64,000 bases of DNA from Saccharothrix carnea (GTDB taxonomy: Bacteria; Actinomycetota; Actinomycetes; Mycobacteriales; Pseudonocardiaceae), in the NCBI RefSeq assembly GCF_003014735.1, contig NZ_PYAX01000012.1, forward strand, positions 153,222 to 217,221, given 5' to 3'. Below the pieces are notes generated by a model. The model did no database searches. It saw only the letters and a list, made by a program, of their open reading frames with translations, and was not told the DNA's origin. This document shows, piece after piece, positions 17,639-25,791 of this stretch. How positions within the stretch are numbered: the stretch's first letter is position 1; each line of letters begins with the position of its first letter. The position numbers were made by a program, and so were the translations under genes.

Positions 17639-17998
17639 GTGCTGCCCTGGGAGTGGGCAGCGCCCTCCGGGTCGGGTGGCCGCGGCGCGGAGTCCGGCCG
17701 GTTCCGCCTGATCCAGGCCGCCCTCGGCGCACCACCCGGGACCCGTGCCGACCAGACCGCCGCCGCCGGGCTGCCGCTGCACACCTGGCGGCTCGCCCGG
17801 GGACTGCGGGACTTCCCGCACCGGCAGGGCCACTGGCATCACATGGGGCCGCACACCGGTCGGCCCTGAACGCCGCCCGTGAGCTGGGGGACCAAGCGCT
17901 GGCGGCGTACGCGCTGCGCGACCTCGGCACCGCGGCGACCCGGCTCGCCGGACCGGCAACACGGGTGGAGCTGAAGTGCCCTGGGACGCAGGTCGGGT
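17639..17998 (+). pseudogene. Decayed fragment of an NB-ARC/TPR regulator
   Basis: No intact gene is present between the kinase and the efflux pump, but two frames together read like the middle of an AfsR-type STAND regulator. The first frame gives GRFRLIQAALGAPPG (end of NB-ARC) and TWRLARGLRDFPHRQGHWHH; the second gives HRSALNAARELGDQALAAYA and LRDLGTAATRLAG, which is TPR-like. In intact paralogues these blocks are contiguous ('...RRGHWHDW..THRxALxAARxLGD...'). A frameshift near 17840-17870 and loss of both ends mark it as a remnant. The intact gene at 4605-6995 is a ready comparison. Confidence 0.6.
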
Positions 17999-18010
17999 AG
18001 CGTGCGGGCC

Positions 18011-18067
18011 ATGTCGAGTCCCGAGTCGGACGAGGTGGGGGCTTTCGGTCACGCCGTCAGCCCCTGA
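18011..18067 (+). other. Possible 18-codon leader ORF ahead of the efflux gene
   Basis: ATG TCG AGT CCC opens an 18-residue reading frame ending in TGA within the 615-base gap before the Cml-type pump. Chloramphenicol-efflux genes of this family can be preceded by leader peptides that control translation, and the pump's own CGGAG site lies downstream of CTCCTCG and TCTCCTCG tracts that could mask it. No good ribosome-binding site precedes the short ORF, so the call is weak. Confidence 0.2.
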
Positions 18068-18188
18068 ACCACCGAGCTCATAGGCCCTGCCGTCCCACCG
18101 CGTGCCGCGGTCGGACGAGCGCGCCCTCGGGGGCCTGGCCGCGGTGACGAGATGACCTCCTCGCTTCTCCTCGCCTCGGAGCCACTCG

Positions 18189-19346
18189 ATGCCTCTTCCG
18201 CTGTACCTGCTCGCCCTGGCGGTCTTCGCCATGGGCACCTCGGAGTTCATGCTCGCCGGCCTCGTGCCGGACCTCGCCTCGGACCTCGACGTCTCCGTGG
18301 GCACCGCGGGCACGCTCACCTCGGCCTTCGCGATCGGCCTGGTCGTCGGTGCGCCCCTGGTGGCCGCGCTCGCCCGTGACTGGCCGAGGCGCTTGAGCCT
18401 GCTCGGGTTCATCCTCGCGTTCGCGGCCGCGCACGTCGTGGGAGCCGTCACCACGAGCTTCCCGGTCCTGTTCGCCACCCGGGTCGTGGCCGCGCTGGCG
18501 AACGCGGGGTTCCTCGCGGTCGCGCTGACGGCCGCCGCCGCGCTGGTCCCACCCGACCAGAAGGGGCGTGCGCTGGCCGTGCTGTTGTCCGGTACGACAA
18601 TGGCCACGATCGCCGGTGTCCCCGGCGGGTCGGCACTCGGCGCGGTGCTCGGCTGGCGGGCCACGTTCTGGGCTGTCGCCGCACTCTGCCTGCCCGCCGC
18701 GCTCGGCGTGCTGAAGGGAATCCCGGCCGGGCGGGTGCGGGAAGAGGTGACCGGCGGGCCGACCTTGCGAGCGGAGCTCGCCCAGCTCAGCCGTCCCCGG
18801 TTGGTGCTGGTCCTGGTGCTCGGCGCGCTGGTGAACTCGGCGACGTTCGCGAGCTTCACCTTCCTCGCCCCCGTCGTGACCGGTACCGCGGGGTTGGGCG
18901 AGCTGTGGATCCCGGTCGCCTTGGTGCTCTTCGGTGCCGGCTCGTTCGTCGGCGTCACCGTCGCGGGACGGTGGTCCGACCGGCGCCCCACCCTGGTCCT
19001 GGCGGTCGGCGGTCCGCTGCTGCTCATCGGCTGGCCGGTCCTGGCCGTGCTGGCCGACGAGCCGGTCGCGCTGCTCTCCCTGGTCTTCGTGCAGGGCGCG
19101 CTGTCGTTCGCGCTGGGCAGCACGCTCATCACACGGGTCCTTTATGAAGCGGCGGGAGCACCCACCATGGCCGGCTCGTACGCGACCGCGGCACTCAACG
19201 TGGGCGCCACCGTTGGACCACTCGTCGCCGCGACCACTCTCGGCACGGCCGCCGGAAACGTCGGTCCGCTGTGGGCGAGCGGGCTCCTGGTCGCGGTCGC
19301 ACTGCTCATCGCCTTCCCCTCGCGGAAAGCGATCGCGACCGGCTGA
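18189..19346 (+). CDS. MFS drug efflux pump, chloramphenicol (Cml/Cmx)-type
   Basis: 385 residues, 12 predicted membrane helices. The N-terminus MPLPLYLLALAVFAMGTSEF is nearly diagnostic of the Cml/Cmx/CmlR chloramphenicol exporters of actinomycetes, followed by LAGLVPDLASDL. The DHA1 motif A region is weak here (LARDWPRR), and the drug-antiporter motif C-like stretch is AGVPGGSALGAVLGWRATFW. It exports amphipathic drugs by proton antiport. It lies at the left border of the aromatic cluster and could give self-resistance, but this family is also common as chromosomal resistance genes unrelated to nearby clusters. The ribosome-binding site is CGGAG, 9 bases upstream. Confidence 0.88.
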   Translation: MPLPLYLLALAVFAMGTSEFMLAGLVPDLASDLDVSVGTAGTLTSAFAIGLVVGAPLVAALARDWPRRLSLLGFILAFAAAHVVGAVTTSFPVLFATRVVAALANAGFLAVALTAAAALVPPDQKGRALAVLLSGTTMATIAGVPGGSALGAVLGWRATFWAVAALCLPAALGVLKGIPAGRVREEVTGGPTLRAELAQLSRPRLVLVLVLGALVNSATFASFTFLAPVVTGTAGLGELWIPVALVLFGAGSFVGVTVAGRWSDRRPTLVLAVGGPLLLIGWPVLAVLADEPVALLSLVFVQGALSFALGSTLITRVLYEAAGAPTMAGSYATAALNVGATVGPLVAATTLGTAAGNVGPLWASGLLVAVALLIAFPSRKAIATG

Positions 19347-19513
19347 CGCGCCGGTCTCACACGGATACCGCGCCGTGCCCGCCAGACTCGCACCTTGATC
19401 GTGAACAACCCGGGGAGCATCGAATGCCCGACTCGACCCGTTCCTCTCGATGCCCGACCGGGTGGCCGACATCGTCACGACCCTCGGCTGACCGGACGCA
19501 CCGGCTCGGCGGG

Positions 19514-20410
19514 TCAGGCGCCGCCCAGCAGCAGGCGGGCCTTGGTCGACAGTTCCCCGTGCACGAAATCGCGCACGCCAGTCAGGTCGTCGCCCAGCAC
19601 CGCGCGGGCGCCCGCCTCGTCCACCACGGCCACCTGGCGCGAGGTCACCGTGCTGCCGCCCGGCGCGGTGGCGATGTGCCAGCTCGCGTGGTGGCTGCTG
19701 CCCAGCGGCGGCAGGAGGAGGTGCTTGTAGGCCAGCGCGTGGTGCGGGAAGCCGACGCGGGCCAGCCGGGTGGTCAGGGTCCCGCCGCGCGCCTCGCGCG
19801 TCACCACCTCCACGACCTGCGCGTCACCGGCTTCGTACCGGGTCTCGGCGCTCTCGACGTGGGCCAGCGCGTCCGGCCACTTCGCCGCCTGCCACAGGTA
19901 GGCGTAGACCTGCTCCGGCGGCCTGGGCACGTCGACGGTGTCCACGACGACGACCACGAAGGCGGGGTCCTGCTCGGCGGCGGCACGCACCGCGGCCGTC
20001 TCGCGCGCCGCGATGTCCTCGATGCCCGCACGCACACCGTCCAGCGCGTCCTCGTCGGCAGTGACGCGGTGCGACAGGGTGAGCAGCGAGCCGCCGGCCG
20101 GTGCGGGGGAGACCTGCCACGTCCGCTCCATCGCCGTCACCGGCGGGTGCGGCCGTTCGGGGCGGAAGGTGAGGCGGCGGTGGTCGCGGTCGACCTCGCG
20201 GAACGCCGCCCAGTGCTCGATCGCGTCGTCGAAGGTCGCCCACATGCCGACGCGCTCGACACCGTCCCGCCCGCCGAGCGATTCCACCAGCACGAACGGC
20301 CGGAACAGGCGGGGCCACTGGTCGAGGTCGGCGAGCAGGTCGAAGACGTGGTCCGGTGCCGCGTCGACGTGGACCTCGTGCCGGGCGGTGTGCTCCGCTG
20401 ACCGTGCCAT
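19514..20410 (-). CDS. Second didomain aromatase/cyclase (SRPBCC x2)
   Basis: 298 residues from an ATG preceded by GAAGGGGG. Two START/SRPBCC (polyketide cyclase) domains: residues ~8-145 (VDAAPDHVFDLLADLDQWPR) and ~155-295 (DVPRPPEQVYAYLWQAAKWP). It shares architecture with the aromatase at 30494-31435 but is clearly divergent. Didomain enzymes of the ActVII/Gra type close and aromatise the first ring (C7-C12) of C9-reduced polyketides. A second copy is unusual and may act on a later ring or be catalytically altered. It is divergent from the aminotransferase operon, and the shared 163-bp region holds candidate SARP boxes facing both ways. Confidence 0.85.
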   Translation of the reverse strand: MARSAEHTARHEVHVDAAPDHVFDLLADLDQWPRLFRPFVLVESLGGRDGVERVGMWATFDDAIEHWAAFREVDRDHRRLTFRPERPHPPVTAMERTWQVSPAPAGGSLLTLSHRVTADEDALDGVRAGIEDIAARETAAVRAAAEQDPAFVVVVVDTVDVPRPPEQVYAYLWQAAKWPDALAHVESAETRYEAGDAQVVEVVTREARGGTLTTRLARVGFPHHALAYKHLLLPPLGSSHHASWHIATAPGGSTVTSRQVAVVDEAGARAVLGDDLTGVRDFVHGELSTKARLLLGGA

Positions 20411-20454
20411 CTCGCTGCCCCCTTCGTCGTGGACCTGCCGGTGACCTTGGCCGC

Positions 20455-20486
20455 ACCCGGTCGGCGGGCGCTTGAGGCGCGCTGGA
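20455..20486 (-). promoter_or_regulatory. Candidate SARP box for the second aromatase
   Basis: On the minus strand: TCCAGCG (20486-20480), 4 bases, TCAAGCG (20475-20469), 8 bases, then CCGGGT (20460-20455) as -10. Heptamer spacing is exactly 11. The -10 is the least typical of the set. It lies 45 bases ahead of the aromatase start. Confidence 0.5.
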
Positions 20487-20507
20487 CCGCCCCACGTACA
20501 GCGGCCC

Positions 20508-20539
20508 TCGACCGGCGGTCGAGCGGGAGCGGCGACGCT
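20508..20539 (+). promoter_or_regulatory. Candidate SARP box for the aminotransferase operon
   Basis: TCGACCG (20508-20514), 4 bases, TCGAGCG (20519-20525), 8 bases, then GACGCT (20534-20539) as -10. This matches the ActII-ORF4/DnrI rule of 11-bp heptamer spacing and 8 bp to the -10. The same GACGCT occurs in the box of the cyclase gene at 22154-23071. It lies 34 bases ahead of the ATG at 20574. Confidence 0.65.
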
Positions 20540-20573
20540 GCACCGGAACGGTCGGCCACCACCGGGAGTGCGG

Positions 20574-21725
20574 ATGATCAACCTGTTCCAACCCCAGGTC
20601 GGCGACGCGGAGCTGGCCGCGGTCGCCGAGGTGTTCGAGCGCAGGTGGCTCGGGCACGGCCCGCGCACCACCGCGTTCGAGGACGAGTTCGCCGAGCACC
20701 TCGGGGTGCCGCCCGACCGGGTGCTGTTCCTCAACTCCGGCACCGCCAGCCTGTTCGTGGGGCTGGACTTGCTCGACCTCGGCCCCGGCGACGAGGTGGT
20801 GCTGCCCTCGGTGGCGTTCATCGCCGCCGCCAACGCCGTCGTGTCGGCCGGTGCGCGGCCGGTGTTCTGCGACGTGGACCCGCGCACCCTCAACCCGACG
20901 CTCGCCGACGTCGAGCGCGCCGTCACCCCCGCGACCAAGGCGGTCGTGGTGCTGCACTACGGCGGCTACCCCGGTGACGTGGTGGCGATCGCCGAGTTCT
21001 GCGCCGAGCGCGGCATCGACCTGCTGGAGGACGCCGCCTGCTCGCCCGCGTCCCGTGTGGACGGTCGGGCGGCGGGTTCGTTCGGCGACCTGGCGATCTG
21101 GAGCTTCGACGCGGCCAAGGTCATGGTGACCGGCGACGGCGGGATGCTCTACGTGCGTGACGCCGACCGCGCCGAGCGCGCGCGCAGGCTCGTCTACCAC
21201 GGGCTGCGCCACGCCAGCGGCCTCGGCCGGGCGCGCACGGCGGGGCAGTGGTGGAAGTTGGACGTGGAGGAGGTCGGCAGGCGCGTCATCGGCAACGACC
21301 TGACCGCGGCCATCGGCTCCGTGCAGCTGCGCAAGCTGCCCGCGATGGTGGCGCGGCGGCGCGAGATCGTCGAGCTGTACGACCGGGAACTGGCCGACGT
21401 GGCGGGTCTGGCGCTGCCGCCGCCGTTGCCCGCCGGGCACGAGTCGTCCTACTACTTCTACTGGGTGCAGATGGACCCGGCGATCCGCGACGACGTGGCG
21501 TCCGACCTGTTCGCCGAGGGCGTCTACACCACGTTCCGGTACGAGCCGCTGCACCGGGTGCCGCTCTACGGCGCCGTGGACGCGGAGCTGCCGGGCACGG
21601 AGTGGCTGGCGGGGCGCACGCTGTGCCTGCCGCTGCACCCAGGGCTGTCCGACGAGGACGTGCGCGTCGTGGCCGACCGCCTGCGCAAGGCCGTCGAGTC
21701 CCGGCCCGGGAGGGCGGACCGGTGA
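20574..21725 (+). CDS. NDP-4-keto-2,3,6-trideoxyhexose 4-aminotransferase (SpnR-like, DegT family)
   Basis: 383 residues from MINLFQPQVG; an upstream in-frame ATG was rejected because this start has CGGGAG before it and matches the family N-terminus. It is a fold-type I PLP enzyme of the DegT/DnrJ/EryC1 group: LNSGTASLFVGLD for phosphate binding, VLHYGGYPGDV, LLEDAACSPASRVDG (Asp stacking on PLP), and the catalytic Lys in IWSFDAAKVMVTGDGG. From memory, similarity runs nearly end to end with SpnR of spinosyn biosynthesis, which aminates C-4 on the way to D-forosamine. Product transfer to the N-methyltransferase at 51604-52317 is inferred. It overlaps the next gene by 4 bases. Confidence 0.88.
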   Translation: MINLFQPQVGDAELAAVAEVFERRWLGHGPRTTAFEDEFAEHLGVPPDRVLFLNSGTASLFVGLDLLDLGPGDEVVLPSVAFIAAANAVVSAGARPVFCDVDPRTLNPTLADVERAVTPATKAVVVLHYGGYPGDVVAIAEFCAERGIDLLEDAACSPASRVDGRAAGSFGDLAIWSFDAAKVMVTGDGGMLYVRDADRAERARRLVYHGLRHASGLGRARTAGQWWKLDVEEVGRRVIGNDLTAAIGSVQLRKLPAMVARRREIVELYDRELADVAGLALPPPLPAGHESSYYFYWVQMDPAIRDDVASDLFAEGVYTTFRYEPLHRVPLYGAVDAELPGTEWLAGRTLCLPLHPGLSDEDVRVVADRLRKAVESRPGRADR

Positions 21726-22132
21726 CGGCGGACCTGCTCGCGTCGGTGCAGCAGTTCTACGGCAGGCAGATGCGGTTGTCCGAGGACGGTGCCGTGGACG
21801 AGTGGGCGGCCACCTTCACCGAGGACGCCGTGTTCGAGGACTCCACCGAGCCGGAACCGCTGCGCGGGCGTGACGCGATCCGCGAGTCGGTGCGCCGCGG
21901 CGTGGCCCGGATCGCCGCCGCGGACCTGGACTTCCGGCACTGGTTCGGCATGGTCGACGTCGAGCCGGACGCGGACGGCGGCGTGTTCACGCGGTACGCC
22001 GCGCTGGCGGTCGTCACACCGCGCGGCGGCACGGCGGCGCTGCTCGGCAACGCCGACTGCCACGACCACCTGGTGCCGTCACCGGGCGGGTGGCTGGTGC
22101 GCCACCGCGCCGTGCGGTTCGACGGCACCTGA
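21722..22132 (+). CDS. SnoaL-like (NTF2-fold) protein, copy 1
   Basis: 136 residues; the GTG start overlaps the aminotransferase stop. An N-terminal helix (LASVQQFYGRQMRLSEDGAV) is followed by DEWAATFTEDAVFEDSTEPE, the alpha-plus-beta cone typical of SnoaL-like proteins, then a His/Asp-bearing C-terminal half (FRHWFGM, NADCHDHLVP). It is homologous to the proteins at 32523-32966 and 35077-35481. SnoaL-fold proteins in aromatic clusters act as ring cyclases, hydroxylases or small-molecule binders; the specific task is not readable. It is organised with a sugar gene rather than the PKS core. Confidence 0.8.
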   Translation: MTADLLASVQQFYGRQMRLSEDGAVDEWAATFTEDAVFEDSTEPEPLRGRDAIRESVRRGVARIAAADLDFRHWFGMVDVEPDADGGVFTRYAALAVVTPRGGTAALLGNADCHDHLVPSPGGWLVRHRAVRFDGT

Positions 22133-22153
22133 CCGGCCGTCCGGTCGGACCGC

Positions 22154-23071
22154 TCAGGCGCGGCACGGCAGCGGACCGCCGTGGTGCTCCACCATCTCCA
22201 GGAACACCGCCAGCACGTCCAGCGGGGTGCCCTCCGGCGCGCCCCGCTGCTCGGCGTAGGCCCGGTGCAGGTTGCCGACCAGCCGCTCGGCGTCGAGCAG
22301 CTCGGCGAACGCGCCGAGATCGGTTTCCCGGGCCAGTTCCAGCGGCGTGAGGCCAGCGTCCACCCCGTCCCGGGCGAGGTCGCGCAGCCACCGGAAGTAC
22401 GCCTCGGTGGCGTCCAGCAGCTCCGGCCCGCCCACCGGGCCGTGACCGGGCACGATCACCGCCGGTTCCAGCGCGCGGATCAGCTCCAGCGTGCGCAACG
22501 ACCCCGACACCGACCCCATCAGGCAGAACGGGGTGGCACCGTTGAGGACCACGTCGCCCGCGAACAGCACCGACCGGTCCGGCACCCACACCAGGGTGTC
22601 GGTGGTGGTGTGCGCGGGACCGGGATGGATCAGCTCCAGCGGCACGCCGCCCGCGTGCACGGTCGCCCGGTCCCGGTAGGTGACCTGCGGCAGCGCCACC
22701 CGCAGGTCGCCCCACGTGACGTCCGGCCACAGCCCGCACATGCCGAGGTCCGCCACCCCCGCCTCGGTCCGCGCCGCCTCGTGCGCGACGACGACGGCCT
22801 CCGGCTGGAACACGGAGTTGCCGAACGTGTGGTCGCCGTGGAAGTGCGTGTTGACCACCACGCGCGGTGCGGCCGACGCGACCGAGGCGACGGCGTCCCG
22901 GAACCGGCGGGCGCGTTCCTCGGTGGCCGCCGTGTCGACCACCACCGCCTCACCGTCGGACACCACCACCCCGGCGTTGCTCAGGCACCAACCTCCGTCC
23001 GGCTGCTCGTGGGCGAAGACACCGTCCGCCACCTCTTCCAGCCGGGACGCCGTCCCACGCCGAACCGCCAC
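22154..23071 (-). CDS. Metallo-beta-lactamase-fold second-ring cyclase/thioesterase (ActIV-like)
   Basis: 305 residues from a GTG start. The MBL signature is NTHFHGDHTFGN (about 96-107), with later ligands in GPAHTTTDT, LFAGDVV and VPGHGPVGG. The C-terminal half (LDATEAYFRWLRDLARDGVD, LTPLELARETDLGAFAELLD, AERLVGNLHRA) matches ActIV of the actinorhodin pathway as I recall it; ActIV closes the second ring and frees the bicyclic intermediate from ACP. That family assignment makes a pyranonaphthoquinone or related linear core likely. It is transcribed divergently from the KSalpha operon, with its own candidate SARP box. Confidence 0.88.
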   Translation of the reverse strand: MAVRRGTASRLEEVADGVFAHEQPDGGWCLSNAGVVVSDGEAVVVDTAATEERARRFRDAVASVASAAPRVVVNTHFHGDHTFGNSVFQPEAVVVAHEAARTEAGVADLGMCGLWPDVTWGDLRVALPQVTYRDRATVHAGGVPLELIHPGPAHTTTDTLVWVPDRSVLFAGDVVLNGATPFCLMGSVSGSLRTLELIRALEPAVIVPGHGPVGGPELLDATEAYFRWLRDLARDGVDAGLTPLELARETDLGAFAELLDAERLVGNLHRAYAEQRGAPEGTPLDVLAVFLEMVEHHGGPLPCRA

Positions 23072-23133
23072 CGCGCACCCCCACCACCGTTCCGACCGCC
23101 CATTGTGGACGGTGCGGTCACCGCTCCCGGGTG

Positions 23134-23165
23134 AGCGTCACCGCCACCGCACGACCGCGCCTCGA
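23134..23165 (-). promoter_or_regulatory. Candidate SARP box for the ActIV-like cyclase
   Basis: On the minus strand: TCGAGGC (23165-23159), 4 bases, TCGTGCG (23154-23148), 8 bases, then GACGCT (23139-23134). Heptamer spacing is 11, and the -10 is identical to that of the box at 20508-20539. The GTG start lies 62 bases downstream. Confidence 0.6.
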
Positions 23166-23210
23166 GAAGTGCTGGAGCCCGGTGGCCTGGATCGGGGCTA
23201 AAGCGGGACT

Positions 23211-23253
23211 TCAGGCGCTGTCGTGCCGCTGCTTGAGGTGCGCCTGCGAGGGT
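23211..23253 (+). promoter_or_regulatory. Weaker SARP-type promoter candidate for the KSalpha operon
   Basis: TTGAGGT (23233-23239), 8 bases, then GAGGGT (23248-23253) as -10. TCAGGCG (23211-23217) is 22 bp upstream of TTGAGGT; the intervening 11-bp position (CGTGCCG) is a poor match. It is 43 bases ahead of KSalpha, where a promoter for the whole PKS operon is expected. Confidence 0.35.
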
Positions 23254-23296
23254 TCGACCAGTTCGTTGTTGATTCTTCGATCGGGAGGCGGACCGG

Positions 23297-24565
23297 GTGA
23301 ACCGACGGGTGGTGATCACCGGGGTGGGCGTGCTCGCCCCGGGCGGGTCCGGTGTGAAGAGCTTCTGGAGCTTGTTGAGCGAGGGGCGCACCGCGACCAG
23401 GCGGATCACGTTCTTCGACCCCTCGCCGTTCCGCTCGCAGGTCGGCGCGGAGGTCGACTTCTCGCCCGAGCAGCACGGCTTGAGCCCGCAGGAGATCCGG
23501 CGCATGGACCGCGCCACGCAGTTCGCCGTCGTCGCCGCGCGCGACGCCGTGGCCGACAGCGGCCTGGAGCCGAGCGAGCTCGACCCGCACCGGGTCGGCG
23601 TGACGATCGGCAGCGCGGTCGGCGCGACGATGGGCCTGGAGGAGGAGTACCGGGTCGTCAGCGACGGCGGTCGCAAGTGGCTGGTGGACCACGAGTACGC
23701 CGTGCCGCACCTCTACCACCACTTCGTGCCCAGCTCGTTCGCCGCCGAGGTGGCGTGGGACGTCGGCGCGCAGGGACCGGCCACCGTCGTCTCGGCCGGC
23801 TGCACGTCGGGCCTGGACTCGGTGGGCTACGCGGTGGACCTGATCCGCGAGGGCTCGGCCGACGTGATGATCGCGGGCGCCACCGACGCGCCCATCTCAC
23901 CGATCACGGTCGCCTGCTTCGACGCGATCAAGGCCACCACACCGCGCAACGACGACGCCGAGCACGCGTCGCGGCCGTTCGACGGTACCCGCAACGGGTT
24001 CGTGCTCGGCGAGGGAGCCGCGGTGTTCGTGCTGGAGGAGTACGAGAGCGCCCGCAAGCGCAACGCGCACGTCTACGCCGAGATCGCCGGTTACGCCTCG
24101 CGGTGCAACGCCTTCCACATGACCGGGCTGCGGCCGGACGGCCGGGAGATGGCCGAGGCCATCCGGGTCGCGCTGGACGAGGCGAAGCTCGACGGCGACG
24201 ACGTCGACTACGTCAACGCGCACGGCTCGGGCACCAAGCAGAACGACCGGCACGAGAGCGCGGCGTTCAAGCGCAGCCTCGGCGACCACGCCTACCGCAC
24301 ACCGATCAGCTCCATCAAGTCGATGGTCGGCCACTCGCTCGGCGCGATCGGGTCCATCGAGATCGCCGCGTCCGTGCTCGCCATGCGGCACAACGTGGTG
24401 CCGCCCACGGCGAACCTGCGCACACCGGACCCGGAGTGCGACCTGGACTACGTGCCGCTGACCGCGCGCGAGTGGCGCACCGACACCGTGCTGACGGTGG
24501 GCAGCGGCTTCGGCGGCTTCCAGAGCGCGATGGTCCTCACCCGGCCCGATCGGCGGGCGGCGTGA
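23297..24565 (+). CDS. Ketosynthase alpha of the minimal type II PKS
   Basis: 422 residues from GTG with CGGGAGG upstream. It shows all KSalpha hallmarks: VVITGVGVLAPGG, nucleophile Cys169 in SAGCTSGLDS, SRPFDGTRNGFVLGEGA, catalytic His in VNAHGSGTKQND and in SMVGHSLGAIGS, and the GSGFGGFQSAMVL terminus. It pairs with the CLF to condense malonyl-ACP units into a poly-beta-ketone. From memory it is close to ActI-ORF1 and to decaketide synthases, so chain length cannot be read from this subunit. The stop overlaps the CLF start by 4 bases, ensuring equimolar synthesis. Confidence 0.97.
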   Translation: MNRRVVITGVGVLAPGGSGVKSFWSLLSEGRTATRRITFFDPSPFRSQVGAEVDFSPEQHGLSPQEIRRMDRATQFAVVAARDAVADSGLEPSELDPHRVGVTIGSAVGATMGLEEEYRVVSDGGRKWLVDHEYAVPHLYHHFVPSSFAAEVAWDVGAQGPATVVSAGCTSGLDSVGYAVDLIREGSADVMIAGATDAPISPITVACFDAIKATTPRNDDAEHASRPFDGTRNGFVLGEGAAVFVLEEYESARKRNAHVYAEIAGYASRCNAFHMTGLRPDGREMAEAIRVALDEAKLDGDDVDYVNAHGSGTKQNDRHESAAFKRSLGDHAYRTPISSIKSMVGHSLGAIGSIEIAASVLAMRHNVVPPTANLRTPDPECDLDYVPLTAREWRTDTVLTVGSGFGGFQSAMVLTRPDRRAA

Positions 24566-25791
24566 ACCGCGTGGTGTTCACCGGGATCGGCGTCACCGCG
24601 CCGAACGGCCTCGGAGTCGAGGACTTCTGGGCGGCGACCCTGGCCGGGCGCAGCGGTATCGGCCCGGTGCGGCGGTTCGACGCCACGCGCTACCCGGCGC
24701 GGCTGGCCGGCGAGGTGCCCGGTTTCGAGGCGGGCGAGCACCTGCCGAGCAGGCTGCTGTCGCAGACCGACCACATGACGCGGCTGGCGCTCGTGGCGGC
24801 GGACTGGGCGCTGGCCGACGCGGGCGTGAACCCGGCCGAGCTGCCCGAGTACGGCATGGGCGTGATCACGGCCAGCTCGTCGGGCGGCTTCGAGTTCGGG
24901 CAGCGCGAGCTGCAGAACCTGTGGAGCAAGGGCGGCTCGCACGTCAGCGCCTACCAGTCGTTCGCCTGGTTCTACGCGGTGAACACCGGGCAGATCTCCA
25001 TCCGCAACGGCATGCGCGGCCCCAGCGGCGTGCTGGTCACCGACCAGGCGGGCGGGCTCGACGCGGTGGCCAACGCGCGCCGGCAGATCCGCAAGGGCAT
25101 CGACCTGGTGGTCTCCGGCGGTGTCGACGGCTCGATCTGCCCGTGGGGCTGGGTCGCGCACATGTCCACCGGACGGCTCAGCGCCGTGGACGACCCGGAT
25201 CGCGCCTACCTGCCCTTCGACGCCGACGCGACGGGCCACGTGGCCGGCGAGGGCGGCGCGATCCTGGTCATGGAGGACGAGGACGCCGCCCGCCGACGCG
25301 GCGTCGAGCGGTCCTACGGCGAGCTGGCGGGCTACGCGGCCACCATGGACCCGAGGCCGGGCGGCGGCGAGCCGGGGCTGCGGCGGGCCGCGGAGCTGGC
25401 CATCGCCGACGCGGGGCTGACTCCCGGTGACGTCGACGTGGTGTTCGCCGACGCGGCGGGCGTGCCCGAGCTGGACCGCGTCGAGGCCGAGGCGATCACC
25501 GCCGTGTTCGGCCCGCGCGGCGTCCCGGTGACCGCGCCGAAGACGATGACCGGCCGGCTGTTCTCCGGGGCCGCGCCGCTCGACGTGGCGGTGGCCCTGT
25601 TGTCCATTCGCGACGGTGTGATCCCGCCGACGATCAACGTGAACCCCGCGCCGGGGTACGGCATCGACCTGGTGACCGGCGCGCCGCGCCACACCCGGCC
25701 GCGCACGGCGCTCGTGCTGGCCCGCGGCAGCGGCGGTTTCAACGCCGCCGTCGTCGTGCGCGCCACGTTTCCAGAGGGAGGACCGGCATGA
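24562..25791 (+). CDS. Chain-length factor (KSbeta)
   Basis: 409 residues. The nucleophile Cys is replaced by Gln162 in VTDQAGGLDA, the defining KSbeta change. The gate helix reads SGGFEFGQRELQNLW, giving Phe110, Gly113 and Leu117 at the positions of ActI-ORF2 Phe109, Thr112 and Phe116 (family knowledge: bulky residues there restrict the cavity to an octaketide). Gly and Leu imply a roomier cavity, so a decaketide is more likely than an octaketide; this is inference. The C-terminus (TALVLARGSGGFNAAVV) is typical. It overlaps both neighbours (GTGA and ATGA). Confidence 0.96.
   Translation: MNRVVFTGIGVTAPNGLGVEDFWAATLAGRSGIGPVRRFDATRYPARLAGEVPGFEAGEHLPSRLLSQTDHMTRLALVAADWALADAGVNPAELPEYGMGVITASSSGGFEFGQRELQNLWSKGGSHVSAYQSFAWFYAVNTGQISIRNGMRGPSGVLVTDQAGGLDAVANARRQIRKGIDLVVSGGVDGSICPWGWVAHMSTGRLSAVDDPDRAYLPFDADATGHVAGEGGAILVMEDEDAARRRGVERSYGELAGYAATMDPRPGGGEPGLRRAAELAIADAGLTPGDVDVVFADAAGVPELDRVEAEAITAVFGPRGVPVTAPKTMTGRLFSGAAPLDVAVALLSIRDGVIPPTINVNPAPGYGIDLVTGAPRHTRPRTALVLARGSGGFNAAVVVRATFPEGGPA

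Noticed and set aside
18152..18379. 75-codon frame overlapping the Cml pump start
   Set aside because: Out-of-frame overlap of a strongly recognised gene; His/Gly/Arg-rich shadow.
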